This document shows positions 45,934 to 56,728 of a DNA stretch of 64,000 nt, in pieces. The number at the start of each line of letters is the position of its first letter. Positions within the stretch are counted from its first letter, which is position 1. The translations under genes and the position numbers were made by a program. The notes under the pieces are model-generated. The model had not been told where the DNA came from. It worked only from the letters and a program-made list of their open reading frames with translations, and did not search any database. The DNA comes from Methylophaga thalassica (GTDB lineage: Bacteria; Pseudomonadota; Gammaproteobacteria; Nitrosococcales; Methylophagaceae), in the NCBI RefSeq assembly GCF_030159795.1, contig NZ_BSND01000013.1, positions 434,001-498,000 of the forward strand, read 5' to 3'.

Positions 45934-47001
45934 ATGAAAAAGATTTCTGTTATTGTCATTGATGATTCAGCTTTAGTCAGAAAGCTACTATCAGAGATCC
46001 TCAATTCCGACCCTGAACTGGAAGTAGTTGCGACAGCTGGAGACCCATATCAGGCTAGAGAAAAGATTAAACAGTTTAATCCAGATGTGTTAACGCTGGA
46101 TGTTGAAATGCCAAAAATGGATGGGGTGACATTTTTACGTAATCTGATGCGGTTGAGGCCAATGCCTGTAGTTATGGTGTCAACACTGACAGAAAAAGGC
46201 GCACAAATCACCCTTGAAGCTATGGCCTTGGGCGCATTTGATTTTGTAGAAAAACCCAAATTGGATTTATCTCAAACTCTGGCCACCTACTCCGATGAAA
46301 TTATCAGTAAAGTGAAAGCAGCGGCGGGCGTTCAACCTGAACAATTGAACCAAAAAGCGATGCTGCAAGTAGATGAGCGTTTAACAGCCGATGCGATTAT
46401 TGCTAAGAGTTCAAAAAATATTCCTTTAAAAACCACTGAAAAAATTGTTGCAATCGGGGCTTCCACTGGCGGAACAGAAGCAATAAAGACGGTCTTGTGT
46501 GCATTGCCAGCCAATGCGCCAGGTATTGTGATTACCCAACATATCCCTGCGAGCTTCAGTGCGCCTTTTGCGGACCGTGTGAATAAAATGTCGGCGTTGA
46601 ATGTCAGTCAGGCTGAAGATGGTGAGCAAATACTGCCTGGACATGTATATATTGCCCCAGGAGACAAACATCTTTTAGTTGAGCGTAGTGGAGCTCGTTA
46701 CTATTGTCGATTGAATGATGGTCCCGCAGTATCACGTCATAAACCCTCAGTTGATGTTCTCTTTCGTTCGGTTGCTCAAAATGTTGGAGCAAATGCGATT
46801 GGGATTATGTTGACCGGAATGGGCGATGATGGCGCTAGGGGCATGATGGAGATGAAAGAAAATGGGGCGAGTAACATTGTTCAGGATGAAAAAAGCAGTG
46901 TTGTCTGGGGTATGCCCGGCGCGGCCTACAAGCTGGGGGCGGCGGAATTGATGCTACCGCTGGATAAAATTGCTCAAGAGATCATGAAACAGGGTCGATA
47001 A
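45934..47001 (+). CDS. cheB: Chemotaxis response regulator / methylesterase CheB
   Basis: A 355-residue CheB. The receiver has phospho-acceptor D56 in VLTLDVEMPKMDG. The C-terminal methylesterase domain has the catalytic triad in GASTGG (S177), ITQHIPASFS (His) and TGMGDDGARGM (Asp). It removes receptor methyl groups. GGAAGG lies upstream of the ATG. Completes a cheR-cheD-cheB set, the order seen in the P. aeruginosa Che2 (F7-type) cluster. Confidence 0.96.
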   Translation: MKKISVIVIDDSALVRKLLSEILNSDPELEVVATAGDPYQAREKIKQFNPDVLTLDVEMPKMDGVTFLRNLMRLRPMPVVMVSTLTEKGAQITLEAMALGAFDFVEKPKLDLSQTLATYSDEIISKVKAAAGVQPEQLNQKAMLQVDERLTADAIIAKSSKNIPLKTTEKIVAIGASTGGTEAIKTVLCALPANAPGIVITQHIPASFSAPFADRVNKMSALNVSQAEDGEQILPGHVYIAPGDKHLLVERSGARYYCRLNDGPAVSRHKPSVDVLFRSVAQNVGANAIGIMLTGMGDDGARGMMEMKENGASNIVQDEKSSVVWGMPGAAYKLGAAELMLPLDKIAQEIMKQGR

Positions 47002-47037
47002 TGTTCGATACATACGCGAGAGTTAATTAAGGACGAT

Positions 47038-48213
47038 ATGATGAAAAATCCGTTTGATAAAAAACATATTATTGCTTTCCTATCGTCCATAGGGTTTGTT
47101 ATAGCCGCCTTATTTTTCGTGAACTGGCTGGCGGCGTTATTGGTTCTATTTGCCTCTGTTTCAGTATTTTTTTTATTGCGTGAGAATGTGTCAGTTCAAA
47201 TGCAGACAGCGGTTGCTACGACACAGCTATCATCGGCGGATATCGATGATTTAAAAAATGAAGTAGTCGGTGATATCACGCTTCAGATCGAAAATATACG
47301 TGCAGAGAATGAGCAAATTTCTGCATTGTTGACAAATGCCGTGCAATCTTTGGGTGATAGTTTCCAAGGTTTGAATGAACAAGCTTCAAATGAGGATGAT
47401 ATGCTTCATAGCTTGGTTGATCATAGAGATGGTCAGCAAGGTCTATCTGAGTTCATAAAAGAAACCGAATCGGTTATGAGCTTTCTTGTGCAAACCTTGC
47501 TAAAAAATTCAGATGATAGCCGTTTGGTAATGGATAAACTGGATGAAATTAATCAGAGAGTAGACGGCGTAATTTCTTTGCTAGACGACGTAAAAGATAT
47601 CGCATCTCAAACAAATTTATTAGCCCTAAATGCGGCGATAGAAGCAGCAAGAGCAGGAGATGCCGGGCGTGGATTTGCTGTTGTTGCAGATGAAGTCAGA
47701 AAACTATCACAAAAATCTGATGACTTTAGTGATGAAATAAATAAAATCACTATGCAGGTTAAGTCAACCATTGACGAGGCAAGTGATGTCATTTCTGAGT
47801 TGGTCTCTGCCGATACAGATTTAGTAATGAACAGTAAAGCCAAAGTAGCAGAAATGACCACTACCATGTCAGCACTGAATGATAAAACGCAATCCGTGAT
47901 ATCTGGTACGAGTGAGATTAGTCATCAGATATCTGGCTTGGTAAACCAGGCGGTAACATCACTTCAGTTTGAAGATATGTGTCATCAGTTAAGCGAGCAT
48001 ATGGATAAGCGTTTAAATACAGTGTCAGCACTTATCAATGTAATTAGTGAGATACCCTTGTCATCGGATAGCGATGGTGATCTAGCAGCATGTCAGCAGA
48101 AATTTCTAGAGGTCAAAAAAACAGTAGCTGAACTCCAGAATAAAATAGATGAAACAAAACACAAATCGGTCTCACAAAAAAGTGTCGATGCCGGAGATAT
48201 CGAACTCTTCTAA
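47038..48213 (+). CDS. Membrane-anchored methyl-accepting chemotaxis protein without periplasmic sensor
   Basis: A 391-residue receptor. Two adjacent hydrophobic segments (residues about 9-30 and 31-47) form a hairpin with almost no periplasmic loop, so the protein should sense internally or through the membrane. A cytoplasmic coiled coil follows, with the MCP tip [21 protein letters not shown] and [17 protein letters not shown]-terminal helix contains [17 protein letters not shown]. There is no CheR-type pentapeptide. AAGGA is upstream. It is the last gene before the fliK promoter. Confidence 0.87.
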   Translation: MMKNPFDKKHIIAFLSSIGFVIAALFFVNWLAALLVLFASVSVFFLLRENVSVQMQTAVATTQLSSADIDDLKNEVVGDITLQIENIRAENEQISALLTNAVQSLGDSFQGLNEQASNEDDMLHSLVDHRDGQQGLSEFIKETESVMSFLVQTLLKNSDDSRLVMDKLDEINQRVDGVISLLDDVKDIASQTNLLALNAAIEAARAGDAGRGFAVVADEVRKLSQKSDDFSDEINKITMQVKSTIDEASDVISELVSADTDLVMNSKAKVAEMTTTMSALNDKTQSVISGTSEISHQISGLVNQAVTSLQFEDMCHQLSEHMDKRLNTVSALINVISEIPLSSDSDGDLAACQQKFLEVKKTVAELQNKIDETKHKSVSQKSVDAGDIELF

Positions 48214-48217
48214 ATAC

Positions 48218-48233
48218 TGGCACATTGCTTGCT
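48218..48233 (+). promoter_or_regulatory. Sigma-54 promoter of fliK
   Basis: TGGCACATTGCTTGCT differs from TGGCACG-N4-TTGC(T) by a single base and has exact spacing. It lies 5 bases after the receptor stop and 51 bases before the fliK ATG. It splits fliK off from the sigma-28-driven chemosensory operon. Confidence 0.88.
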
Positions 48234-48283
48234 GCTAACTCCATGAACAGGTCGATAACGACGATAGAGTAGGGAGAGGCGTT

Positions 48284-49684
48284 ATGCCACAAAGTGTTTC
48301 TATACAAACCGATAGTGTTGTCAGCACTAAGCCAGCACATACCAAAGAAGTATCGAAGGATAACTCTTTCTCTGAAACGCTTGATAAACATATCAATACA
48401 GCAGAACAGAGGTCTACCGAGTCAAATAAGTCGCAAACAAAATCAGTTGAAAGCCGCGATAATAAGGCGACCGATAAAACGGAAAAGGATGAGTCTGTCA
48501 CAACAGAAGCGGACAAAAAGACGGAAAAAAGCGACAACGATGACGGCAAGAAATTGCCGTCTGAGGACAAGGTCAGTGATAAAGATACTGATACTAAAAA
48601 TGATGCGGAATCACCTTCCGAGGATTCTGACATAGCAGCTTCGCAAACAACTTTTGTCGTTGTCCAATCGCCAGAAACAAAAGTACCCGTAACCAGCAAC
48701 GATGAAGTTAATGTCGCGGCCGAAGGTGACGCTGCCGTAAAAAAATCAGTGACTGCGCCGTCTGTCACATCAACTTTAGAACCTCAAAAACAATCAACAT
48801 CATCTACTGAGGCTAACTCAGAAACCAATGCGCTTAATAAAAAACAAGCTGATGCCAGCCTGGTTACGGTAACGGAGACAGAAAAAGCGGTCATTAAACA
48901 AACTCAAAATTCGACAGATGAAAAAGTGCCCAATTTTGCTAAGGCACTGCAGTCGATGAATGAAGCTGACGGCAAAACCAGTGAAATTCGTGCCGACATC
49001 ATGGATGCTATTAAAAGACAACGCCAAAGAGGTGATGGTGAGCAGGTTACTAATGTTAGGAATATGATGGCAGCACAAGCCGAAAACAAAGATAAAACAG
49101 ATGTTGACCTGCTTGGTATTCGTGCTGATAAAACAATTCAAGAGCGGATAGTAGGTAGTACATCGGCTACTGCGACCTCTGTGAACATTAGCGCAACATC
49201 ATCACAGACAGGATCCACTTCAACACCAAGCACGTCTGTGGTCAACCTGCCCGTTCAGCCGAATATACAAAGCTCAGCATGGTCACAAGTCATGAATAGC
49301 CGTGTCATCTGGATGGCTAAAGAAGGTATTCAGCAGGCTGAGTTGAAAATGAACCCGGCTAATTTAGGTCCAGTTGAAGTAAAACTCCATGTACAAAATG
49401 ATCAGGCCAGTGTAACTTTTCTCGCACAACACTCCACAACAAGAGATGCGTTGGAACAGGCTTTGCCAAAATTACGAGATAGCTTTGCAGAAAATGGTAT
49501 TCAGCTGACGCATGCTGAGGTGGGGCAGCAACAGCATCAACAGCAACGAGAAGATCAGCCACAGCAAACACAGAATTCTCAGAATTTTACTCAAGCCCGT
49601 GGTCAAAGTGACGATATAATGACTGAAGCCGAGGAAACGCTAGGTTCTGCTAGAGAAGAAAGTGGTCTTAGTTTGTACGTCTGA
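48284..49684 (+). CDS. fliK: Flagellar hook-length control protein FliK
   Basis: A 466-residue hook-length ruler. The first ~330 residues are low-complexity, very rich in Lys, Thr, Ser, Asp and Glu, as is normal for FliK. The conserved Flg_hook C-terminal domain spans about 345-440: GIQQAELKMNPANLGPVEVK, VTFLAQHSTTRDALEQALPK and LRDSFAENGIQLTHAEV. It ends in a Gln-rich tail. GGGAGAGG precedes the ATG. FliK is exported and switches the exporter from hook to filament substrates. Confidence 0.93.
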   Translation: MPQSVSIQTDSVVSTKPAHTKEVSKDNSFSETLDKHINTAEQRSTESNKSQTKSVESRDNKATDKTEKDESVTTEADKKTEKSDNDDGKKLPSEDKVSDKDTDTKNDAESPSEDSDIAASQTTFVVVQSPETKVPVTSNDEVNVAAEGDAAVKKSVTAPSVTSTLEPQKQSTSSTEANSETNALNKKQADASLVTVTETEKAVIKQTQNSTDEKVPNFAKALQSMNEADGKTSEIRADIMDAIKRQRQRGDGEQVTNVRNMMAAQAENKDKTDVDLLGIRADKTIQERIVGSTSATATSVNISATSSQTGSTSTPSTSVVNLPVQPNIQSSAWSQVMNSRVIWMAKEGIQQAELKMNPANLGPVEVKLHVQNDQASVTFLAQHSTTRDALEQALPKLRDSFAENGIQLTHAEVGQQQHQQQREDQPQQTQNSQNFTQARGQSDDIMTEAEETLGSAREESGLSLYV

Positions 49685-49727
49685 GGCATAAAATAATAAT
49701 ATTAAGTTCAATCCGGGAGAGACGGAC

Positions 49728-50921
49728 GTGTTCAAACTTGAAAATTTCTCTTTGAGAAAACGCATGTATATCATTGGTGGTCTTGGTGTGGTTGCCTTAT
49801 TGGGACTGCTGCTGCTTGAAGGCTATATGTATCACTCTGGTATCAAGGAAATAGAAGCACTGTACATTGCAGCAATGTATGTTGTGGTAGCAAGTATTTT
49901 AGTGGTGGCTATTGCACACTACATCGGTCGATTCGGTGACAAGCGGGCGATGACCTTAGTTGGTACAATTCAGAACATCAAAAAAGGTGATTTGACTCAT
50001 AAAGTAGCTATCTCTGGAAAAAGTGATTTTAGCTGGATGGCATTTGAACTGGACAGTGCCAGAAAAAATGTTGCTAACCTGGTTCACACTCTAGTTGGTG
50101 GTGTAACTCAGCTCACGTCAGCTAGTCAGAATATGCAAGCTATCAGTAAAGAAACGGTTGATGGCGTATTACGCCAACAGTCAGAAACGACACAGGTGGC
50201 GACAGCTATGAATGAAATGACCGCTTCAGTTCAAGAAGTGGCTCGAACAGCTTCCAGTGCGGCAGAAGCTGCTCGAAATGCAGATACAGAAGCTAAAGCA
50301 GGTAAGCAGGTGGTAATGGAAACCATGCAGGCTATTGACTCCCTAGCTACCGAAGTTGAAAAAGCGGCAGAACAATTGAGCAGCCTGGAATCAGATATCG
50401 GCAATATCGGTGCAATCGTTGATGTCATTCGCGGCATTACTGAACAAACCAACTTACTTGCACTGAACGCAGCTATTGAAGCTGCCCGTGCAGGTGAACA
50501 CGGTCGAGGCTTTGCGGTGGTCGCCGATGAAGTCCGCACGCTGGCTGCCAGAACACAATCATCTACTCATGAAATAGAAGAGATGGTTGAACGCCTGCAG
50601 CAAGGTGCTCAGGTAGCGGTAAAAGTCATGAACGAAGGTCGTGAGCGAGCAAAACACAGTGTTGAAAAAGCATCCAGTGCTGGTGCTGCTTTGGATTCAA
50701 TCACTGCGATGATTTCCACCATGGATGAAATGAGTGCACAAATTTCTAGTGCAGCGAATGAACAGTCTTCAGTGGCTGAAGATATCAACCGTGGTATTGT
50801 GAATATTAGTCAGGTTGCTGAGCATACCGCTGAGGGGGCGAGAGAGTCTTCTATTGCAGTAGAAACATTGAGTAATCTGGCGACGCAGTTACAAGAAGCG
50901 GCAAGTAAATTTAAAGTATAA
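49728..50921 (+). CDS. Membrane methyl-accepting chemotaxis protein (short sensor loop)
   Basis: A 397-residue receptor. Two hydrophobic segments (about 13-34 and 45-66) are separated by only a short loop, followed by a HAMP-like linker and the MCP domain with tip [21 protein letters not shown] and [19 protein letters not shown]. The start is GTG at 49728 with GGGAGA 9 bases upstream. It is 43 bases from fliK and ends in a strong bidirectional terminator. No CheR pentapeptide is present. The ligand is unknown. Confidence 0.87.
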   Translation: MFKLENFSLRKRMYIIGGLGVVALLGLLLLEGYMYHSGIKEIEALYIAAMYVVVASILVVAIAHYIGRFGDKRAMTLVGTIQNIKKGDLTHKVAISGKSDFSWMAFELDSARKNVANLVHTLVGGVTQLTSASQNMQAISKETVDGVLRQQSETTQVATAMNEMTASVQEVARTASSAAEAARNADTEAKAGKQVVMETMQAIDSLATEVEKAAEQLSSLESDIGNIGAIVDVIRGITEQTNLLALNAAIEAARAGEHGRGFAVVADEVRTLAARTQSSTHEIEEMVERLQQGAQVAVKVMNEGRERAKHSVEKASSAGAALDSITAMISTMDEMSAQISSAANEQSSVAEDINRGIVNISQVAEHTAEGARESSIAVETLSNLATQLQEAASKFKV

Positions 50922-50943
50922 ATGTGCTTTAAAATATAGAGAT

Positions 50944-50973
50944 AAAAAAGCCCGGTTTACCGGGCTTTTTTTA
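50944..50973. terminator. Bidirectional intrinsic terminator between MCP gene and pyrF
   Basis: AAAAAAGCCCGG, loop TTTA, CCGGGCTTTTTT: a perfect stem with A- and T-runs on both sides. It serves both the receptor gene (+) and pyrF (-), whose stop is 2 bases away. Confidence 0.95.
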
Positions 50974-50974
50974 T

Positions 50975-51667
50975 TCAGAGAAGACTTTTTTCAATATCTG
51001 CCAACGCCTGCATTGGATCACTTGCCGCGGTAATTGGTCTGCCAATCACCAGATAATGGCTTCCAGCTTCTATTGCTTGTTTTGGTGTCATAATCCGATG
51101 TTGATCTCCAACATCACTACCTGCAGGACGAATACCCGGCGTGATTAATTGGAAAGCCTCGCCTAGATTTTCACGAAGCGCACTAGCTTCCTGAGCAGAA
51201 CATACGACGCCATCTAAGCCGCTGCTTTTAGCCATTTTTGCCAAACGAATTACCGTATCAGATATCTTACCGCTGAGACCAATTTGCTCAAACGTAGTTT
51301 GATCCATACTGGTAAGCAAGGTAACACCAATCAGAATTGGTTGAGTAGAAGCGCTGTCAACAGCTTCTCTGGCTGCTTCCATCATCGCTGCACCACCTAA
51401 AGTATGTACATTGAGCATCCAGACACCCAGATCAGCAGCGGCTGCACAGGCTTTGGCAACGGTATGAGGAATATCGTGATATTTCAGATCAAGAAACACA
51501 TCAAAACCGCGGGAGACTAGGTCAGTGACTACACTTGGACCAGAGCGGGTAAATAACTCTTTCCCTACTTTTACGCGTGCACGCTTTGGATCAATTTGAT
51601 CGGCCATCTGCAGGGCATCATTGGCTGTAGCATAGTCAAGGGCAACAATAATTCTCGGGTCTGACAT
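50975..51667 (-). CDS. pyrF: Orotidine 5'-phosphate decarboxylase
   Basis: Catalyses OMP to UMP, the last step of de novo pyrimidine synthesis. About 230 residues, with the active-site Lys/Asp set in [21 protein letters not shown]-like [12 protein letters not shown], and the phosphate-binding ends TPGIRPAG and VIGRPITAA. The start is taken at MSDP (51667): GGAG lies 7 bases upstream, and the longer TTG reading begins at that same Shine-Dalgarno. It is divergent from tgt. Confidence 0.96.
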   Translation of the reverse strand: MSDPRIIVALDYATANDALQMADQIDPKRARVKVGKELFTRSGPSVVTDLVSRGFDVFLDLKYHDIPHTVAKACAAAADLGVWMLNVHTLGGAAMMEAAREAVDSASTQPILIGVTLLTSMDQTTFEQIGLSGKISDTVIRLAKMAKSSGLDGVVCSAQEASALRENLGEAFQLITPGIRPAGSDVGDQHRIMTPKQAIEAGSHYLVIGRPITAASDPMQALADIEKSLL

Positions 51668-51777
51668 TGATTTCTCCAAACTGACAATGATCGGGATCCT
51701 ACCTCAATTGCGTCAGTTTCGCCGTTAATATCAAGAAAATGTTATTCTGTCTGGCGTTTTTTGCTGAGATTAAATGA

Positions 51778-52884
<1,107 letters not shown>

Positions 52885-52963
52885 AACGGTTCAATGCTAT
52901 CGAACACCCTGTCAGCTGTGGCATAATCGGTTTCTTTTTTCTTGTTGATTTTGAGGATTAACG

Positions 52964-53299
52964 ATGGACTTTTTTATCTCTCCAGCTGCCGCTGCTGATG
53001 CAGCAACGACAACAGCAGGTTCTCCAGGCCTGATGGATTTTGCTTTTCCCATTATTCTGTTAGTGCTGTTTTATTTCATGCTGATCAGACCTCAGCAAAA
53101 ACGTGCAAAAGAACATAAAGCAATGCAATCTGCCTTATCAAAAGGCGACGAAGTGGTAACAGACGGTGGTTTGATGGGGAAAATTATTGAAATTACCGAT
53201 AATGCGATCACTGTTCAAATTGCTGAAAATGTTGAAGTAAAAGTACGTCGTGAATCAGTCAATGCTGTTTTACCCAAAGGTACATTGAAAAAACTATAA
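52964..53299 (+). CDS. yajC: Preprotein translocase subunit YajC
   Basis: A 111-residue single-pass membrane protein of the SecDF-YajC complex. The membrane segment is at about 25-43 (FAFPIILLVLFYFMLI), followed by the diagnostic RPQQKRAKEHKAM and the SH3-like cytoplasmic tail with KGDEVVTDGGLMGKI. A weak CATAAT -10-like box lies at 52922-52927 in the gap after tgt, so it may have an extra promoter. Confidence 0.95.
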   Translation: MDFFISPAAAADAATTTAGSPGLMDFAFPIILLVLFYFMLIRPQQKRAKEHKAMQSALSKGDEVVTDGGLMGKIIEITDNAITVQIAENVEVKVRRESVNAVLPKGTLKKL

Positions 53300-53347
53300 G
53301 GTCTTGCCATCTGAAGGATGGCTTGAAGTAAAAGTCAGGAATGAATT

Positions 53348-55201
53348 ATGAACCGATATCCACTGTGGAAAAACTTACTTGTTCTTATTGTGTTATTAGT
53401 CGCAGGACTATATGCACTCCCTAATTTATACGGGGATGACCCGGCAGTGCAGATTTCTGCTGGTAGAACTGCCACGGTGGATTTGGCTTTAGCAGATAAA
53501 GCGGAAAAAGCACTTAAAACGGCTGGCATTGAATATAAAGGCGCTCAGCTTGAAGATGACAAGTTACTTATTAGATTAACCTCCGCAGACAATCAATTAA
53601 AAGCTAAAGACGCTTTAAGCAAAGCCTTAGTAGGCGATTACATTATTGCGTTGAATCTGGCTTCTACTACACCGCATTGGTTAGCGTCTCTGGGCGCAGA
53701 ACCGATGAATCTTGGCTTAGACTTGCGTGGTGGTGTTCACTTTCTTATGCAAGTGGATATGGACGCCGCTGTGAAGCAAAGCCTTGATACTTATGGCAGT
53801 GATATTCGTTTATCACTTCGCGAAGAAAAAATTCGTTATAAACAAATCAAAGTAGAAGGTCAGAAACTGATTTTGGTGTTACGCAACACCGAAGACAGAG
53901 ACAAAGCTGAATCTTTGATTCTGAAAAACTTCAATGATCTTCAGGTCACAGTATCTGATAATGAGGCTAGCCCTGAAATCATCATGAATATGTCTGAAAA
54001 GAGTATTCGTGAGACCAAACAACTCGCCTTACAACAAAACATCACTACATTAAGAAATCGTATTAATGAGCTGGGTGTGGCAGAGCCAACGGTGCAGCAG
54101 CAGGGGGATGACCGAATCGTCGTTCAACTGCCTGGTGTGCAGGATACTGCGCAAGCGAAGAAGATCCTGGGAGCGACAGCTACCCTTGAGTTCAGACTGG
54201 TTGATACAGAGCATGATGTTAAAGATGCGGTGAATGGACGCGTTCCACCGAACTCAGAACTTTATTACAGCCGTGATGGACGTCCTTATTTGCTGGATAA
54301 GCGCGTCATGCTGACGGGTGAGCATGTGATCAATGCGGCATCAACTTTAGATCCGCAATCTGGTACCCCAGCTGTTTCTGTCACCTTGGATGGTAAAGGT
54401 GCGAGAGCATTTAGTAATGTGACCCGCGATAATATCGGTAATCCAATGGCGGTGGTTTTCATTGAGTCAAAAATGGAAACAAAAGAGATTGATGGTGAAT
54501 TGGTTTCTGTCAGACGTCAGGTGCCTGAGATTATCAATGTCGCCACCATCCGCGATCAACTCAGTAAAAAATTCCAGATTACTGGTTTAGACAGCACAAC
54601 AGAAGCGCGTGATTTGTCGCTGCTGTTACGGGCGGGTGCTTTAGCGGCTCCGATTGAAATTGTCGAAGAACGGACTGTTGGACCAAGCATGGGGCAACAG
54701 AATATCGAACAAGGCTTTGAGTCAGTCATTATTGGTTTTGTACTGGTGCTGGTATTTATGCTTGTCTGGTATCGCGTATTTGGTTTATTTGCCAACGTCG
54801 CTTTAGCCGCGAACCTTATTTTCATTGTGGCATTACTCTCGTTATTACAGGCAACACTGACCTTGCCCGGTATTGCTGGTATCGTGCTGACTGTGGGTAT
54901 GGCGGTTGATGCCAACGTACTTATTTATGAACGTATTCGTGAAGAGCTACGAAATGGTAATAGCCCTCAAGCCAGTATCAGCGCCGGTTATGATAAAGCG
55001 TTCTCTACCATCGCTGATGCGAATATCACCACCTTGATTGCAGCCATTGTGTTATTTGGCTTCGGAACGGGGGCGATTAAAGGTTTTGCTGTGACATTAT
55101 CACTCGGCATTATCACTTCTATGTTTACGGCCATTATGGGAACACGTGCTTTAGTTAACTTGTTCTATGGTCGTAAAAATAAACCTAAGCTATCAATTTA
55201 G
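53348..55201 (+). CDS. secD: Protein translocase subunit SecD
   Basis: A 617-residue RND-like membrane protein that uses the proton gradient to pull exported proteins across. An N-terminal membrane segment (LVLIVLLVAGLYALPNLYG) is followed by the periplasmic P1 domain (MNLGLDLRGGVHFLMQVD). Five membrane helices at the C-terminus include VGMAVDANVLIYERIREEL, with the functional Asp and Arg. Length is normal for gammaproteobacteria. It is 48 bases from yajC and 5 from secF. Confidence 0.97.
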   Translation: MNRYPLWKNLLVLIVLLVAGLYALPNLYGDDPAVQISAGRTATVDLALADKAEKALKTAGIEYKGAQLEDDKLLIRLTSADNQLKAKDALSKALVGDYIIALNLASTTPHWLASLGAEPMNLGLDLRGGVHFLMQVDMDAAVKQSLDTYGSDIRLSLREEKIRYKQIKVEGQKLILVLRNTEDRDKAESLILKNFNDLQVTVSDNEASPEIIMNMSEKSIRETKQLALQQNITTLRNRINELGVAEPTVQQQGDDRIVVQLPGVQDTAQAKKILGATATLEFRLVDTEHDVKDAVNGRVPPNSELYYSRDGRPYLLDKRVMLTGEHVINAASTLDPQSGTPAVSVTLDGKGARAFSNVTRDNIGNPMAVVFIESKMETKEIDGELVSVRRQVPEIINVATIRDQLSKKFQITGLDSTTEARDLSLLLRAGALAAPIEIVEERTVGPSMGQQNIEQGFESVIIGFVLVLVFMLVWYRVFGLFANVALAANLIFIVALLSLLQATLTLPGIAGIVLTVGMAVDANVLIYERIREELRNGNSPQASISAGYDKAFSTIADANITTLIAAIVLFGFGTGAIKGFAVTLSLGIITSMFTAIMGTRALVNLFYGRKNKPKLSI

Positions 55202-55206
55202 GAATC

Positions 55207-56163
55207 ATGTTCATGCAGTTTTTTAATAAACAAACGCATATCAAATTCATGTCCAAACGCTGGTTTGCCATAGCGTTTTCAAGCATATTACTTATTGTGT
55301 CTATAGGCTCATTGGTGACGCAAGGTTTGACCTTTGGTATTGATTTTACTGGCGGCACCATGATCGAGCTGGGTTATCAGGAGCCAGCTAACTTGGATAA
55401 GATTCGTTCAAGTCTCCAAAATGGTGGTTATCCAGAAGCAGTCGTGCAGAATTTTGGTTCAATCCATGATGTTCTCGTTCGTTTACCTATCGTTGAAACC
55501 GAGAACATGGCGGAGATGAGTAATAATGTCGTTTCCTTATTACAAGTTGATTCTGGTAGTCCGATCGATGTTCGTCGTGTCGAGTTCGTTGGGCCTCAAG
55601 TCGGAGATGATCTGACAGAACAGGGAGGCTTAGCGGTTTTATATGCCTTAATTGGTATTCTGATTTATGTGGCATTCCGTTTTGAATATCGCTTTGCGAT
55701 TGCGTCAGTCGCTGCCTTGGTGCATGACGTCATTATCACCTTAGGTTTCTTCTCAATTACCCATGTCGAATTTGATTTGACGGTGTTGGCTGCCGTTCTG
55801 GCCATTATTGGTTATTCATTGAATGATACGATTGTTGTTTTTGACCGGGTGCGTGAAGGGTTCCTTAAAATCCGAAAAGCGACATCGGAAGAAGTGATTG
55901 ATACCTCTCTGAACGAGACGTTGAGCAGAACCTTAATGACATCATTCACAACGTTATTAGTGGTGTTTGCTTTATTTATCCTGGGTGGTGAGGTGATTCA
56001 TTCATTTGCTGAGGCATTATTGCTGGGCATCATGATTGGTACCTACTCCTCAATCTATGTGGCGAGTTCTGCTGTACTGTTTATGGGGGTGAGTAAAGAG
56101 GATTTACTTCCGCCAGTGAAAGACAGCGATCAGGAAATTGGCGAAGACGGTAGTCAGGTCTAA
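55207..56163 (+). CDS. secF: Protein translocase subunit SecF
   Basis: A 318-residue partner of SecD with six membrane helices. Family signatures are FGIDFTGGTMIELGYQ after the first helix, RRVEFVGPQVGDDL and GYSLNDTIVVFDRVREG. AGGA lies a few bases before ATG 55207; the in-frame ATG at 55213 is an equally possible start. It ends 1 base before a strong terminator. Confidence 0.97.
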   Translation: MFMQFFNKQTHIKFMSKRWFAIAFSSILLIVSIGSLVTQGLTFGIDFTGGTMIELGYQEPANLDKIRSSLQNGGYPEAVVQNFGSIHDVLVRLPIVETENMAEMSNNVVSLLQVDSGSPIDVRRVEFVGPQVGDDLTEQGGLAVLYALIGILIYVAFRFEYRFAIASVAALVHDVIITLGFFSITHVEFDLTVLAAVLAIIGYSLNDTIVVFDRVREGFLKIRKATSEEVIDTSLNETLSRTLMTSFTTLLVVFALFILGGEVIHSFAEALLLGIMIGTYSSIYVASSAVLFMGVSKEDLLPPVKDSDQEIGEDGSQV

Positions 56164-56164
56164 C

Positions 56165-56193
56165 AAAAAAGCCCGAGAAATCGGGCTTTTTTT
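56165..56193. terminator. Bidirectional intrinsic terminator after secF
   Basis: AAAAAAGCCCGA, loop GAAA, TCGGGCTTTTTTT. It closes the tgt-secF operon and would also serve the small minus-strand gene whose stop lies at its edge. Confidence 0.95.
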
Positions 56194-56446
56194 ATGAGTG
56201 AAGATTTTGGTCGTTAAAACGTAATTCTTTGCTAATCGTTACAGTGGATGATTTAGAACGCCGTCGTGATTGAATGGACACCACTTTTCCTGACTGTTCT
56301 GCTTCATCTCGTATGGCGGCTTGCTCTTTTGTCTCGATAGACAATATTCGTACACCACTACAGTCACAACGGAAACTCATGAAGGTGACAAACTCTTCAA
56401 GACTTTCCTGTGTTTGTTGAACCTGAAGGCGATATTGCTTATTCAT
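56192..56446 (-). CDS. Small protein of unknown function
   Basis: An 84-residue open frame that starts MNKQYRLQVQQTQESLEEF and ends at the secF terminator. Features are a Cys pair (FRCDCSG), a charged middle and an Arg/Ser-rich segment (QSRRRSKSS). No family is recognised and no membrane segment or signal peptide is seen. The Shine-Dalgarno (AGGTTAG, about 10 bases upstream) is weak. Convergence on a shared terminator and protein-like composition favour a real gene. If it is not real, 56194-56728 is a gap without genes. Confidence 0.5.
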   Translation of the reverse strand: MNKQYRLQVQQTQESLEEFVTFMSFRCDCSGVRILSIETKEQAAIRDEAEQSGKVVSIQSRRRSKSSTVTISKELRFNDQNLHS

Positions 56447-56557
56447 AAAAAACTAACCTGTTGTGATAATCAAGCTATCGACCTTCATTTTGATTTCTTG
56501 AATATAAAGCTTTGCTCATAGAATGGTTGATTTAAACCAATAATGGCTGCCATCAAC

Positions 56558-56595
56558 AAAACAGGAAAAACTCCTAAGGTGTAACGGCCTGTTTT
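56558..56595. promoter_or_regulatory. Inverted repeat upstream of binding-protein gene
   Basis: AAAACAGG (56558-56565) and CCTGTTTT (56588-56595) form an 8-base dyad with 22 bases between. The region 56447-56728 contains no other gene. Possible regulator site; unproven. Confidence 0.35.
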
Positions 56596-56661
56596 ACTGA
56601 CACAATAGTGTGGATGGTTGAACTTTCTAAATGAGAAGTGCTCTACAAGATTGAGGAATTT

Positions 56662-56676
56662 GCTGATTTAATCAGC
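56662..56676. promoter_or_regulatory. Perfect 15-base palindrome (candidate operator)
   Basis: GCTGATT-T-AATCAGC, a perfect 7-base dyad with one central base, 53 bases before the ATG of the binding-protein gene. The symmetry and position fit a dimeric repressor or activator site. Its regulator is unknown. Confidence 0.45.
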
Positions 56677-56728
56677 TTCCTGATTCTGTATGGTGGAAAA
56701 TAAGAAGCAAAATAAAGATGGAGAGATT

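Noticed and set aside
48235-48768. 177-residue open frame antisense to fliK
   Set aside because: It mirrors the low-complexity, Lys/Thr/Ser/Asp-rich coding strand as Ser/Val/Leu runs and has no start context; fliK is clearly the real gene.
56321-56521. 66-residue plus-strand frame overlapping the small minus-strand gene
   Set aside because: No ribosome site, crosses a promoter-like AT-rich region, and composition is not protein-like; the minus-strand frame is preferred.
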